In this document: positions 6,802-14,137 of the stretch, piece by piece | Layout of the letters: every line of letters begins with the position of its first letter | How positions within the stretch are numbered: position 1 is the first letter of the stretch | Assembly (NCBI GenBank): GCA_943323675.2 | Contig: CALPIR020000023.1 | Coordinates: 1 to 17,245 of the forward strand | Length of the DNA stretch: 17,245 nucleotides | Source of the DNA: Chitinophaga pinensis | GTDB taxonomy: Bacteria; Bacteroidota; Bacteroidia; UKL13-3 | Direction of reading: 5' to 3' | The notes under the pieces: generated by a model | What the model was told of the DNA's origin: nothing | What the model saw: the letters and a program-made list of their open reading frames with translations, nothing else | The model's database searches: none | Made by a program: the position numbers and the translations under genes

Positions 6802-8172
6802 ATGAAAAAACAATTCCTTTATGCAGTTGCATTGCTGTGTGTTACACAATTGCAAGCACAAAGTCCGGCAATTACAACGTGGCTTCAAAACAACACTCAA
6901 ACAGGTACGTATTACATTAGTGGCAATTCAACTAAAGTGAACAATAACATTTTGGTAAACTGCCAAAAAGTGGAATACAGTGCAAATAGTGTTTATGTTA
7001 CTACCGCTGGTATACCAGCATATCCAACAGGCCCATTTTTAGATAATAACCCCTCACAAGCTTCTAATCAATCGGCAATTTTCAAGTTTCCCTTATCACC
7101 ATCTAAAAACAATGGCACTCCTACCAACACAAGCGGTGGAAACATTGGCGTTTTTATTAATGGAGTGGCTTTGTTTGATTACCGCGATGGTGTGGCTTGG
7201 AATACCACAACCAACTCACTTTGCGGTGGACCAGGCAGAACACCTTGTCCTGGTGGCCCAATGACTACACAAGCATGGAACCGTGATGCCATATTAGCAG
7301 AGAAACCTGGATTTGATTGTGCTAAAGGTCATCCAGCTAACGGCAATTACCACCATCACCAAAATCCATCAGCTTTTAAACTTGATTTAAATGTAATTTC
7401 AACTATCTGTAATTTATATGATGCAGATGGTTTATACATTATTGATAGCGCAAAGCATTCGCCATTAATTGGTTTTGCTTATGATGGCTTTCCAATATAT
7501 GGTGCATATGGTTTTAAAAATACGGATGGCACGGGTGGCATTACACGCATAAAATCAGGATTCCAATTGCGTAATATTACTACACGTACATTGCATGCAA
7601 ATGGAACAGACGTAAGTGATGGGCCAGTTATTAGTGCTACCTATCCTTTAGGTTATTTTAGAGAAGACTATGAATTTATTGCACATACGAATGAAGCTGA
7701 TTATTTAGATGAGCATAATGGTCGTTTTTGTATAACACCCGAATATCCAAACGGTACTTATGCTTACTTTGCAACAGTTGATAAAGATTGGAATTCTGCC
7801 TATCCGTATGTAGTTGGACCAACATATTATGGTGTTTTTGATATTAGAAAAGTAACATCAGTAACTGAAACAACTACTGTTTACAGCCCGGCAACAGGGT
7901 TAAGCAACAACGAGTTTAAGCAGTTAGGCTTTAAGGCATTTCCTAATCCATCAAACGATATTATAGCTATACAAGTTGGCGCTTTGGTTAAGGATGATTT
8001 AACTGTAGAGTTATTTGACTTAACTGGAAAATTGGTTGCAAAAACTCAAATAAATAAAGGCAGTACAATTGCTTATTTTGATGCGCAATCATTATATAAT
8101 GGCACATACATGGTATTAATTAGCAATGGTGAAAACCATTTCACACAGAAGGTAGTGATAAATAAAAACTAG
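6802..8172 (+). CDS. YHYH-domain secreted protein with T9SS type A sorting domain
   Basis: The 456-residue product has a signal peptide (1-20, ending LQLQAQ), a YHYH domain (about 45-345) and a C-terminal T9SS sorting domain (about 373-456). The YHYH core shows GHPANGNYHHHQNPSAF at 176-192, a histidine cluster likely to bind metal, and LIGFAYDGFPIYGAYG at 222-237. A third conserved block is GYFREDYEFI at 284-293. Two CxxxxxxxC-type cysteines lie at 141 and 149. The tail has FKAFPNPSNDIIAI, the LFDLTGKLV strand, LYNGTYMVLI and a final QKVVINKN, as in T9SS type A domains, so the protein is probably secreted or surface-bound. YHYH domains have no firmly established function. The gene is the last in the MbnP-MbnH operon, 2 bp after the peroxidase stop, which suggests a copper-linked role by association. 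Confidence 0.88.
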   Translation: MKKQFLYAVALLCVTQLQAQSPAITTWLQNNTQTGTYYISGNSTKVNNNILVNCQKVEYSANSVYVTTAGIPAYPTGPFLDNNPSQASNQSAIFKFPLSPSKNNGTPTNTSGGNIGVFINGVALFDYRDGVAWNTTTNSLCGGPGRTPCPGGPMTTQAWNRDAILAEKPGFDCAKGHPANGNYHHHQNPSAFKLDLNVISTICNLYDADGLYIIDSAKHSPLIGFAYDGFPIYGAYGFKNTDGTGGITRIKSGFQLRNITTRTLHANGTDVSDGPVISATYPLGYFREDYEFIAHTNEADYLDEHNGRFCITPEYPNGTYAYFATVDKDWNSAYPYVVGPTYYGVFDIRKVTSVTETTTVYSPATGLSNNEFKQLGFKAFPNPSNDIIAIQVGALVKDDLTVELFDLTGKLVAKTQINKGSTIAYFDAQSLYNGTYMVLISNGENHFTQKVVINKN

Positions 8173-8195
8173 TACACTAATTATTGTTAAAATAT

Positions 8196-8229
8196 AAAAG
8201 CCCCAACATACTAGTATGTTGGGGCTTTT
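8196..8229. terminator. Bidirectional intrinsic terminator (34-nt perfect palindrome)
   Basis: Both arms of 17 nt are fully complementary, centred at 8212/8213. Each arm contains AAAAGCCCCAACATACT, so each strand gives a GC-rich stem followed by TTTT. It lies between the converging YHYH and TPR genes and can terminate both, closing the MbnP-MbnH-YHYH operon. Confidence 0.9.
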
Positions 8230-8248
8230 GCTTTGTTATTCAAATAAA

Positions 8249-8905
8249 TTAACCAGGTATGCGTGCTAAGTATTTTTCCAAATCTTTAATTTGACTAACC
8301 ACTTGCTCGTTTTTAGGTTTACATTTTTTTGCTCTTCTAAAAAACTCTTTTGCTGCTCTAAAGTCACGCTTATTCATATAAACTTGCACCATTCCTAAGT
8401 GTGCCATAGCTTCGCTTTCTTTATCAGGAATACCTTTTGATAATGCAGCTTTTAAATACTGCTCGGCCTCTTTAAAGTTGCTTTTTTGAAGTGCCATCAT
8501 ACCCAATTGCATTTTGTTAGCACCTTCTGTATCTGCTAATGTACTGCCAATTGAAGCACTCTTTTTTAGATGTTGTTCAGCACTATCGAAGTCTTTGTTC
8601 ATCATGGCAATATTGCCTTTAAGCGTGTAAAAAGTACTGCGTATAGGTTTAAACAATAATGCAGGAAACCATACCGTATTGATGATGCGTTCTACTTCCT
8701 CCATATCACCATTTTCCATTGGCTCTTGCACCAAACGCAATGGACCAATAAAAAAATGAGTAAATACCGCAATAAACGATAAGGTGTAAAATATTATGGC
8801 AGCCCAAATATCACCCAAACCACCAAACTGTAGCGCTAAACCAATTACCAATGAAGCAACTCCAGCCCAAAGACGATATTTAATAAGAAGATTATAAAAT
8901 TTCAT
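8249..8905 (-). CDS. TPR-repeat inner-membrane protein of unknown role
   Basis: The 218-residue protein starts with two membrane helices (about 12-29 and 33-54, with a short GGLGDIW loop between). A cytoplasmic or periplasmic region with three tetratricopeptide repeats follows: about 90-120 (LKGNIAMMNKDFDSAEQHLKKS), 130-158 (MQLGMMALQKSNFKEAEQYLKAA) and 165-196 (MAHLGMVQVYMNKRDFRAAKEF). TPRs mediate protein-protein contact, so this may be a membrane-anchored adaptor. The partner and pathway are unknown. It is a single-gene unit with its own promoter candidate just upstream (TTG-N18-TACATTTG), and it shares a bidirectional terminator with the operon converging from the left. Nothing suggests it belongs to that operon functionally. 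Confidence 0.85.
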   Translation of the reverse strand: MKFYNLLIKYRLWAGVASLVIGLALQFGGLGDIWAAIIFYTLSFIAVFTHFFIGPLRLVQEPMENGDMEEVERIINTVWFPALLFKPIRSTFYTLKGNIAMMNKDFDSAEQHLKKSASIGSTLADTEGANKMQLGMMALQKSNFKEAEQYLKAALSKGIPDKESEAMAHLGMVQVYMNKRDFRAAKEFFRRAKKCKPKNEQVVSQIKDLEKYLARIPG

Positions 8906-8924
8906 ATTGTATTTTTTATCGCTG

Positions 8925-8953
8925 CAAATGTATTAAAACCTGCACAAACTCAA
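8925..8953 (-). promoter_or_regulatory. Bacteroidota-type promoter for the TPR membrane protein
   Basis: On the minus strand a TTG at 8953-8951 is followed after 18 bp by TACATTTG (8932-8925). This is an exact match to the Bacteroidota primary sigma-factor -7 element TAnnTTTG with a -33 TTG at acceptable spacing. Transcription would begin near 8918, leaving a leader of about 13 nt before the ATG at 8905. Confidence 0.5.
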
Positions 8954-8965
8954 CACAAAAAAGAA

Positions 8966-9053
8966 AAGGCGTTACCAATTACACTCTAATAAACAAACAT
9001 CAATAAACTACCTACTGTTTATCAATCATTTACCCTTGGGTAAATAACGCCTT
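8966..9053. repeat. Nested inverted repeats between TPR gene and carbonic anhydrase gene
   Basis: Outer arms AAGGCGTTA (8966-8974) and TAACGCCTT (9045-9053) are exact complements separated by 70 nt. Inside, next to the right arm, is a second inverted repeat with TTTACCC and GGGTAAA arms around a 2-nt centre (9029-9044). A third pair, ATAAAC and GTTTAT, lies around 9003-9022. The block follows the carbonic anhydrase stop on the minus strand but has no T-run after the hairpin, so it is not a textbook terminator. It may be a 3'-end processing structure or a regulator site. Confidence 0.5.
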
Positions 9054-9075
9054 ACATTATCTATTGAATACACTC

Positions 9076-9708
9076 TTAAAGGTTGTAACGATAAACCTCT
9101 TCCATGGCGTCTTTAGGACCACCATATGTGCAAAGTTCTTTTATCAAACCATCGGCCATTCCGTAAACCCAACCGTGTAATTGTAATTCACGGTTTTTCC
9201 ATGCTTGCTGTACAATAGTAGTTTTAGCTAAGTTTTTGGTTTGTTCAATTACATTTAACTCTGTTAAACGAATCGCCCTATCTTGAAGTGCAGGTAATTT
9301 ATTCAACTCTTCATCATGTTTGGTGTACACGTCTTTAATATTGCACAACCAATTATCAACGAAACCATGCAAATCGTTACTCATTGAGGCCAATACACCA
9401 CCACAACCGTAATGTCCGCATACAATGATATGCTTAACGTGTAAGTAATTTACAGCATACTCTAAAACACTAAGTAAGTTCATATCTGTATGAACCACTA
9501 AGTTTGCTACATTTCTGTGAACAAAAATTTCACCACTACTTGTATTGGTTACTTCGTTGGCAGGCACGCGGCTGTCGCTACATCCAATCCATAAATAATC
9601 AGGACTTTGTCCTTTTGCCAAGTTTGAAAAAAAATCAGGGTCTTCAGCTATTTTTTTAGCAACAAATTTCTTGTTGCCATCTATAAGTTTATTATAAGAT
9701 TTTTCCAT
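9076..9708 (-). CDS. can: Beta-class carbonic anhydrase
   Basis: The 210-residue enzyme interconverts CO2 and bicarbonate. The zinc and active-site residues are all present: Cys43, Asp45 and Arg47 in GCSDSRVPA, and His99 and Cys102 in CGHYGCGG. Flanking motifs GEIFVHRNVAN (59-69) and LQLHGWVYGMADG (176-188) are typical of the family. The spacing matches E. coli Can, a type II enzyme with an Asp-Arg dyad, offset by one residue. No signal peptide is present, so it is cytoplasmic. It follows the SulP transporter with only 5 bp between stop and start, which indicates co-transcription. Together they form a bicarbonate uptake and hydration pair that supplies carboxylases. It is complete and unremarkable in length. 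Confidence 0.95.
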   Translation of the reverse strand: MEKSYNKLIDGNKKFVAKKIAEDPDFFSNLAKGQSPDYLWIGCSDSRVPANEVTNTSSGEIFVHRNVANLVVHTDMNLLSVLEYAVNYLHVKHIIVCGHYGCGGVLASMSNDLHGFVDNWLCNIKDVYTKHDEELNKLPALQDRAIRLTELNVIEQTKNLAKTTIVQQAWKNRELQLHGWVYGMADGLIKELCTYGGPKDAMEEVYRYNL

Positions 9709-9713
9709 ATTTA

Positions 9714-11285
9714 TTAGTGTGCACCAAATCGGTACACGTCTTTTATTTTTATAAGTTCTAGTTTAATATTTTTGAATTTGGCAGTGTCTTTAAAATCATT
9801 GATTACTTCAAGTACATCATAATCAATATACCTAGACCTTGAGCCATCAATAATTACATGGGAATACGCTGGTAAATCCTCAAGTTTTTGAATGATACTG
9901 GCTTTGTTTAAAAACGAAACCTCTTCAGAAAGTACAATGTGAATCGGCTCGTTATTCTTGCGTGTTTTAATGTTGTATGTGTAGGTGTTTTGCATGTTAT
10001 TTTTCAATACATAAAATACCCCTACAGCCAAGCCTATTGAAATACCAATTAATAAATCGGTAAACACAATGGCCAATATGGTAACAATAAAAGGAATAAA
10101 TTGGTTGGTTCCTACATTTAACATGCTTTTATATAGACTAACTTTGGTGAGTTTATATCCAGTTACCAATAGTATGGCAGCAAGCGAAGCGTAAGGAATT
10201 AAATTAATTACATTAGGAATAAAAATTGCTGAAATCAACAAAAGTAAACCGTGCATTACAGACGACATTTTACTTTGCGCACCTGCATTTACATTCGCTG
10301 CGCCACGCACAATAACCGCAGTTAATGGTAATCCCCCGATTAAACCAGACACCATATTACCTATACCCTGTGCTTTTAACTCTTGGTTTGAAGGTGTATC
10401 GCGTTTATATGGATCTATTTTATCAATAGCTTCAATACTTAATAAGGTTTCTATACTTGCTATAATTGCTAAAGTAAATGCAGCCTTATAAACCGATATC
10501 TGATTTAAATAAGAAAAATCGGGTAAAGTAAAAAAAGTGATGAACTCTCCTACTGAGTTTGCAAAAGGCACCGTTACTAAGTGTTCGTTTCGAAGGGTAA
10601 ATATTTGATGAGTGGTTTCAAAAAACATATTTAATCCTATACCTACAGTCACTACTACCAATGGGGCAGGTACAATACCCAATTTAGTTGATTTAAGTTT
10701 ATCCCAATTAATTAGTATAATCAATGAAACGATACTAATTATAACTGCACCTAAATTGGTTTTGTTTAATGCACTAATTAATGCTGTAAAAGAGTTTTCC
10801 GAATCAGATTGGATAAAATTAAAATCGCCATTGTAATCCGCATCATAACCTAAAGCATGCGGAATTTGCTTCATAATTAAAATAATTCCAATAGCTGCTA
10901 GCATCCCTTTAATAACGCTTGATGGGAAATACTTACCAATGGTTCCTGCTTTTGCAAAACCTAGTATTATTTGTAAAGCACCTGCCAAAACCACGGCTAA
11001 CAAAAAGCCTTTGTATGATCCAATTTCTGTTATGGCATTTAATACAATAACTGTTAAGCCCGCTGCTGGACCGCTTACGGCTAATTGGCTTCCACTAAAT
11101 ATTGCAACCACTAAGCCACCTACAATTCCTGCAATTAATCCAGAAAACAAGGGTGCCCCAGAGGCTAGTGCTATACCTAAGCAAAGCGGTAAAGCAACTA
11201 AAAAAACCACTAATCCAGAGGGAAAATCCTGTCTTATGGTTGCAAAACTTAGCCCACCTAATGGGGGTTTAGTTTTATTAATCAT
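9714..11285 (-). CDS. SulP-family anion transporter, probably for bicarbonate
   Basis: The 523-residue membrane protein has the SulP fold, with many hydrophobic helices from about residue 20 to 430. The signature AVSGPAAGLTVIVLNAI lies at about 69-85, and the second half contains GNMVSGLIGGLPLTAVIVRGAANVNAG. A short STAS-like domain follows from about 437 (HIVLSEEVSFLNKASI, then VIIDGSRSRYIDYDVLEVI), ending at YRFGAH. SulP proteins carry sulfate, bicarbonate, chloride or dicarboxylates. The adjoining carbonic anhydrase gene 5 bp downstream argues for bicarbonate, since this pairing is recurrent in bacteria. Sulfate cannot be excluded from sequence, but no sulfate-assimilation genes lie here. 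The gene may be co-transcribed with the small secreted protein gene 72 bp upstream. Confidence 0.92.
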   Translation of the reverse strand: MINKTKPPLGGLSFATIRQDFPSGLVVFLVALPLCLGIALASGAPLFSGLIAGIVGGLVVAIFSGSQLAVSGPAAGLTVIVLNAITEIGSYKGFLLAVVLAGALQIILGFAKAGTIGKYFPSSVIKGMLAAIGIILIMKQIPHALGYDADYNGDFNFIQSDSENSFTALISALNKTNLGAVIISIVSLIILINWDKLKSTKLGIVPAPLVVVTVGIGLNMFFETTHQIFTLRNEHLVTVPFANSVGEFITFFTLPDFSYLNQISVYKAAFTLAIIASIETLLSIEAIDKIDPYKRDTPSNQELKAQGIGNMVSGLIGGLPLTAVIVRGAANVNAGAQSKMSSVMHGLLLLISAIFIPNVINLIPYASLAAILLVTGYKLTKVSLYKSMLNVGTNQFIPFIVTILAIVFTDLLIGISIGLAVGVFYVLKNNMQNTYTYNIKTRKNNEPIHIVLSEEVSFLNKASIIQKLEDLPAYSHVIIDGSRSRYIDYDVLEVINDFKDTAKFKNIKLELIKIKDVYRFGAH

Positions 11286-11357
11286 AATAAATTTCTTGTT
11301 TTAAATACCTGTTCTTGCTTGAACGCACGAACATAAAAATGTAATGCTATAGATTAA

Positions 11358-11756
11358 TTAAATTAGCACACATTCGGGAGGTGGATTGGGTACTCCTCTT
11401 AAAGTAACTATTTGATAGTTGTTATCTTTACTATTAAATTTTTCGTTACAAACTATTGGATGTTGTAATGATGTTGAAAAAGCTAGAAAAAGGGTATCTT
11501 CTTCTATACCAGAATTTGATTCATCTTCTGTTTCATTTTCCTCTGCCGGACGCTCTTCTTCTGCTATACTTATGCCATTGGCTAAGCAGTTTTTTAGTAA
11601 TGCTTCAAATGTAATTATATCAGATCCTGTATTTTTTATTTGGGCACAAATAGACTTATCCTTTTTTGACGCAGGCATACTCCTGCCATAGCCAGGAAAG
11701 GCTATCACTATGCAGAAAAGCAAAAACAAACAAATAGATACAAGTCTTTTACCCAT
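11358..11756 (-). CDS. Small secreted cysteine-containing acidic protein, unknown function
   Basis: No family is recognised. The 132-residue product opens with a strong Sec signal peptide (MGKRLVSICLFLLFCIVIAF, cleaved near the PGYGRS segment), which is the main reason for treating it as real rather than the opposing frame. The mature part has four cysteines (37, 57, 103, 129), enough for two disulfides, and a highly acidic stretch at 66-87 (EEERPAEENETEDESNS...). It ends in a proline-rich GVPNPPPECVLI. It lies between the glycosyltransferase gene (52 bp upstream) and the SulP gene (72 bp downstream), all on the minus strand. It could be an accessory of the transporter or simply a passenger. 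It may be lineage-specific. Confidence 0.65.
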   Translation of the reverse strand: MGKRLVSICLFLLFCIVIAFPGYGRSMPASKKDKSICAQIKNTGSDIITFEALLKNCLANGISIAEEERPAEENETEDESNSGIEEDTLFLAFSTSLQHPIVCNEKFNSKDNNYQIVTLRGVPNPPPECVLI

Positions 11757-11808
11757 AAAAGTAGCCGCAAGCTAATTAAAATAACTTACAGCATATATTA
11801 TTTAAAAA

Positions 11809-12552
11809 TTATCCTTTAAAAATTTTATAACTAGCTACACCCCATTTGTGTAAACGATAAGCGATAGAAGTATGCAATACACCAAGGCCGTAAATACTGC
11901 TTCTTTTAAAGTTAATGCTAGATGCTTCTGGGAAATATTTAGTAGGGCAAGTCACCTCGCCAATTTCAAAACCTTCGTTAAAAATTTGTGCTATCATTTG
12001 GTTATCAAACACAAAATCATCACTACACAATTCGTAATTCACTTTTTGTAATACTTCTTTTCCAAATGCTCGGTAACCTGTGTGGTATTCTGATAGCTTT
12101 TGGCGCATCATAATGTTTTGAAACAAGGTTAACATGCGATTAAATATATACTTATACATCGGCATACCACCTTTTAACGCGCCCATACCAAGTATACGCG
12201 ATCCAAAAACAACCGGATATACATCATAAGCTATTATACCTGCCATGGCATGAATTAACATGGGAGTATATTGATAATCGGGATGTAGCATAATGACTAT
12301 ATCAGCGTTAATTTCTTTCGCTTTATTATAACATGTTTTTTGATTTCCACCATAGCCTTTATTTTGCTGGTGTTTAATAACATGCTTAATTCCAATTTCT
12401 TTACCTAATTCACTTGTATTGTCTTTACTCGCATCATCAACCAAAATTACATCATCAACAATATCAAATGGAATTTCATTATAAGTTTTAGCTAAGGTTT
12501 GAGCTGCGTTGTATGCAGGCAATACCACTACTATTTTTTTGTTATTAAGCAT
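11809..12552 (-). CDS. Family 2 glycosyltransferase, dolichyl-phosphate-mannose-synthase-like
   Basis: The 247-residue protein is a GT-A fold glycosyltransferase. The nucleotide-sugar site is visible as VVVLPAYNAAQTL (8-20) and DDVILVDDASKDNT (33-46), then HQQNKGYGGNQKTCY (61-75). The metal-site position holds MLHPDYQYTP (88-97), and the acceptor region holds SEYHTGYRAF (154-163). No C-terminal membrane helix is seen, so it is a soluble or peripheral enzyme. It resembles transferases that move a sugar from a nucleotide to a lipid carrier, but donor and acceptor are unknown. It lies between the MacB-like permease gene (60 bp upstream) and the small secreted protein gene, all on the same strand, and no polysaccharide cluster surrounds it. 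Confidence 0.88.
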   Translation of the reverse strand: MLNNKKIVVVLPAYNAAQTLAKTYNEIPFDIVDDVILVDDASKDNTSELGKEIGIKHVIKHQQNKGYGGNQKTCYNKAKEINADIVIMLHPDYQYTPMLIHAMAGIIAYDVYPVVFGSRILGMGALKGGMPMYKYIFNRMLTLFQNIMMRQKLSEYHTGYRAFGKEVLQKVNYELCSDDFVFDNQMIAQIFNEGFEIGEVTCPTKYFPEASSINFKRSSIYGLGVLHTSIAYRLHKWGVASYKIFKG

Positions 12553-12596
12553 TTAATTGAAATATTGGCAAATATGCAGTTACGCATTCAAAAAGC

Positions 12597-12604
12597 CAAA
12601 CATA
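12597..12604 (-). promoter_or_regulatory. Possible -7 promoter element for the glycosyltransferase gene
   Basis: TATGTTTG on the minus strand matches TAnnTTTG exactly, about 45 bp before the start codon. The nearest TTG for a -33 box is 28 bp further upstream, longer than usual, so this may be a chance match in AT-rich DNA. Confidence 0.25.
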
Positions 12605-12612
12605 AAGGTTGC

Positions 12613-13845
12613 CTATTCATATCTTAAGGCCTCAATAGGATCTAATTTTGATGCTTTAACCGCAGGGTAATAACCAGAAATTACACCCACTATTACACAA
12701 ATAAATAAACCTAAAGCCATCCACAACCAAGGTATAATAAAGCCACCACCCATCAATAAGCTCACTGCATTACCTATGGTTATGCCTAGCAAAACACCGC
12801 CAATTCCGCCTATTTGACAAATTAAAATAGCTTCGAACAAAAACTGCCTGCGTATAGTGGCATTGTTGGCTCCTATAGCCTTTCTTACGCCAATTTCTCG
12901 GGTGCGTTCAGTAACCGACACCAACATAATATTCATCAATCCAACGGCTGCGCCTAATAATGTAATAAAGGCTATAGCACTTGCAGCAATGGTAACATAA
13001 CTAATAGCCCCCATAGATTGTTGGGCTAAATTATCACTTTTAATAATTTCAAAATTATCTGGTGCATAAACGGCCAGTTGCCTTATTCGCCTAAATAAAG
13101 CGGTTGCTTCATCAACGCCTAATTCAAGTTGTTTTAAATCGTTTACCATTACAGTAATTACAAAACTGGTATTGGGTTTACTAAAAGTTTGAATGGCATT
13201 TTTAAGAGGCACAATAGCAATCCTGTCTCCGCCAAAACCCATGGCACTACCCTTTTCGTTCAAGGTTCCTATTACCCTATATTTTGCTCCTCCAATAAAA
13301 ACACTTTCGCCAATTGGGTCTTTAATTTTGAATAGTTTTTTACGCAGCTCTTTACCTAAAATCACCACATTTTGGGCACTTTCATTTTCTTTATTATTAA
13401 AGTTTCGCCCCTCCATCAGGCTGTAACCACTTACTGCCAAATAATTCTCATCTCCGCCCATTACCATAATGTTTGGGTCCGTTTTTATGCCATCGTGCTT
13501 CACTGTACTGGCAAAACTTGCATTCACACTTAATGAGGTGGTTGCAGGGAAATTAAATTGTTGGGCAAACGATTCTGCTTCAAATAAAGTAATACTTCTA
13601 TAACGTTTGGGTTGTTTCCCTCCGCCTCCAAAATGAATATTATCGCCACGGTTTTTAATGTTAAAACTATTGGCCCCCATGCTTGCAAAGTTTTGGTTTA
13701 AGGCCGATTTAATTCCATCTATAGCGGTTAAAATCCCCACCAATGCCATAATGCCAATTGATATAATTAGCGCGGTGATAACAGCCCGAAGTTTATTTCC
13801 TGCTATGCTTTGTAATGATATACGTAGAACATCGGTGGTGCGCAT
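12613..13845 (-). CDS. MacB/FtsX-like ABC transporter permease
   Basis: The 410-residue membrane protein has the layout of a type VII ABC permease. An N-terminal helix (about 21-43, AVITALIISIGIMALVGILTAI) is followed by a large periplasmic MacB-PCD domain (about 45-275), then three C-terminal helices of the FtsX domain (about 280-305, 330-362, 370-395). The conserved coupling segment SVTERTREIGVRKAIGA lies between the second and third helices, and the protein ends in the typical SKLDPIEALRYE. Such permeases use mechanotransmission to move lipoproteins, peptides or drugs, or to activate periplasmic enzymes. A glycine-rich HFGGGGKQ insert sits at 71-78. The ATPase and membrane-fusion partners are not adjacent in this window and must be encoded elsewhere. 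The substrate is unknown. Confidence 0.92.
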   Translation of the reverse strand: MRTTDVLRISLQSIAGNKLRAVITALIISIGIMALVGILTAIDGIKSALNQNFASMGANSFNIKNRGDNIHFGGGGKQPKRYRSITLFEAESFAQQFNFPATTSLSVNASFASTVKHDGIKTDPNIMVMGGDENYLAVSGYSLMEGRNFNNKENESAQNVVILGKELRKKLFKIKDPIGESVFIGGAKYRVIGTLNEKGSAMGFGGDRIAIVPLKNAIQTFSKPNTSFVITVMVNDLKQLELGVDEATALFRRIRQLAVYAPDNFEIIKSDNLAQQSMGAISYVTIAASAIAFITLLGAAVGLMNIMLVSVTERTREIGVRKAIGANNATIRRQFLFEAILICQIGGIGGVLLGITIGNAVSLLMGGGFIIPWLWMALGLFICVIVGVISGYYPAVKASKLDPIEALRYE

Positions 13846-14137
13846 TTATTTACTTTTTTTTTGATTGAATAAAATTAGGTGACTATAACACTTAACTGCA
13901 ATTTAGCAATTGAATGCCAAATAAAAGCACGGTAATTCTAATCTCTACTGGTTATTAATTTTAATGGGGTTGAAATGTAACCTTTACCTTTAGCCTTAAC
14001 AACCCTAGTAATCGCCAATAGCATACTAATCAAACCTTTCTTTCCAATATGAAGCAGTATCGTTTTGCCCAATGGATGCAAAACAAATTATTGTAAAACA
14101 TATTTAGGTGCAAGTTTTCAATGAGATGTTGTCTGCA
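13846..14137. other. Intergenic stretch, no assigned gene
   Basis: The 292 bp between the MacB-like permease and HesB-like genes hold no recognised RNA, terminator or repeat. On the minus strand an open stretch of 49 codons (14087-13938) encodes a basic peptide including IGKKGLISMLLAITRVV. Its only ATG (14024) would give 28 residues. It is not annotated as a gene because there is no family match and no start signal. The promoter of the permease must also lie here. Confidence 0.4.

Noticed and set aside
6720..6920. A 66-codon plus-strand frame across the peroxidase/YHYH junction
   Set aside because: It overlaps the end of the peroxidase gene and the signal peptide of the YHYH gene, both of which are well supported.
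10939..11304. A 121-codon open frame on the plus strand
   Set aside because: It is antisense to the SulP transporter's N-terminal helices, and its translation is proline- and lysine-rich without a family resemblance.
11419..11691. A 90-codon plus-strand frame opposite the small secreted protein
   Set aside because: The minus-strand frame has a proper signal peptide and shares strand and spacing with its neighbours. The plus-strand frame has a serine-rich, low-complexity translation.
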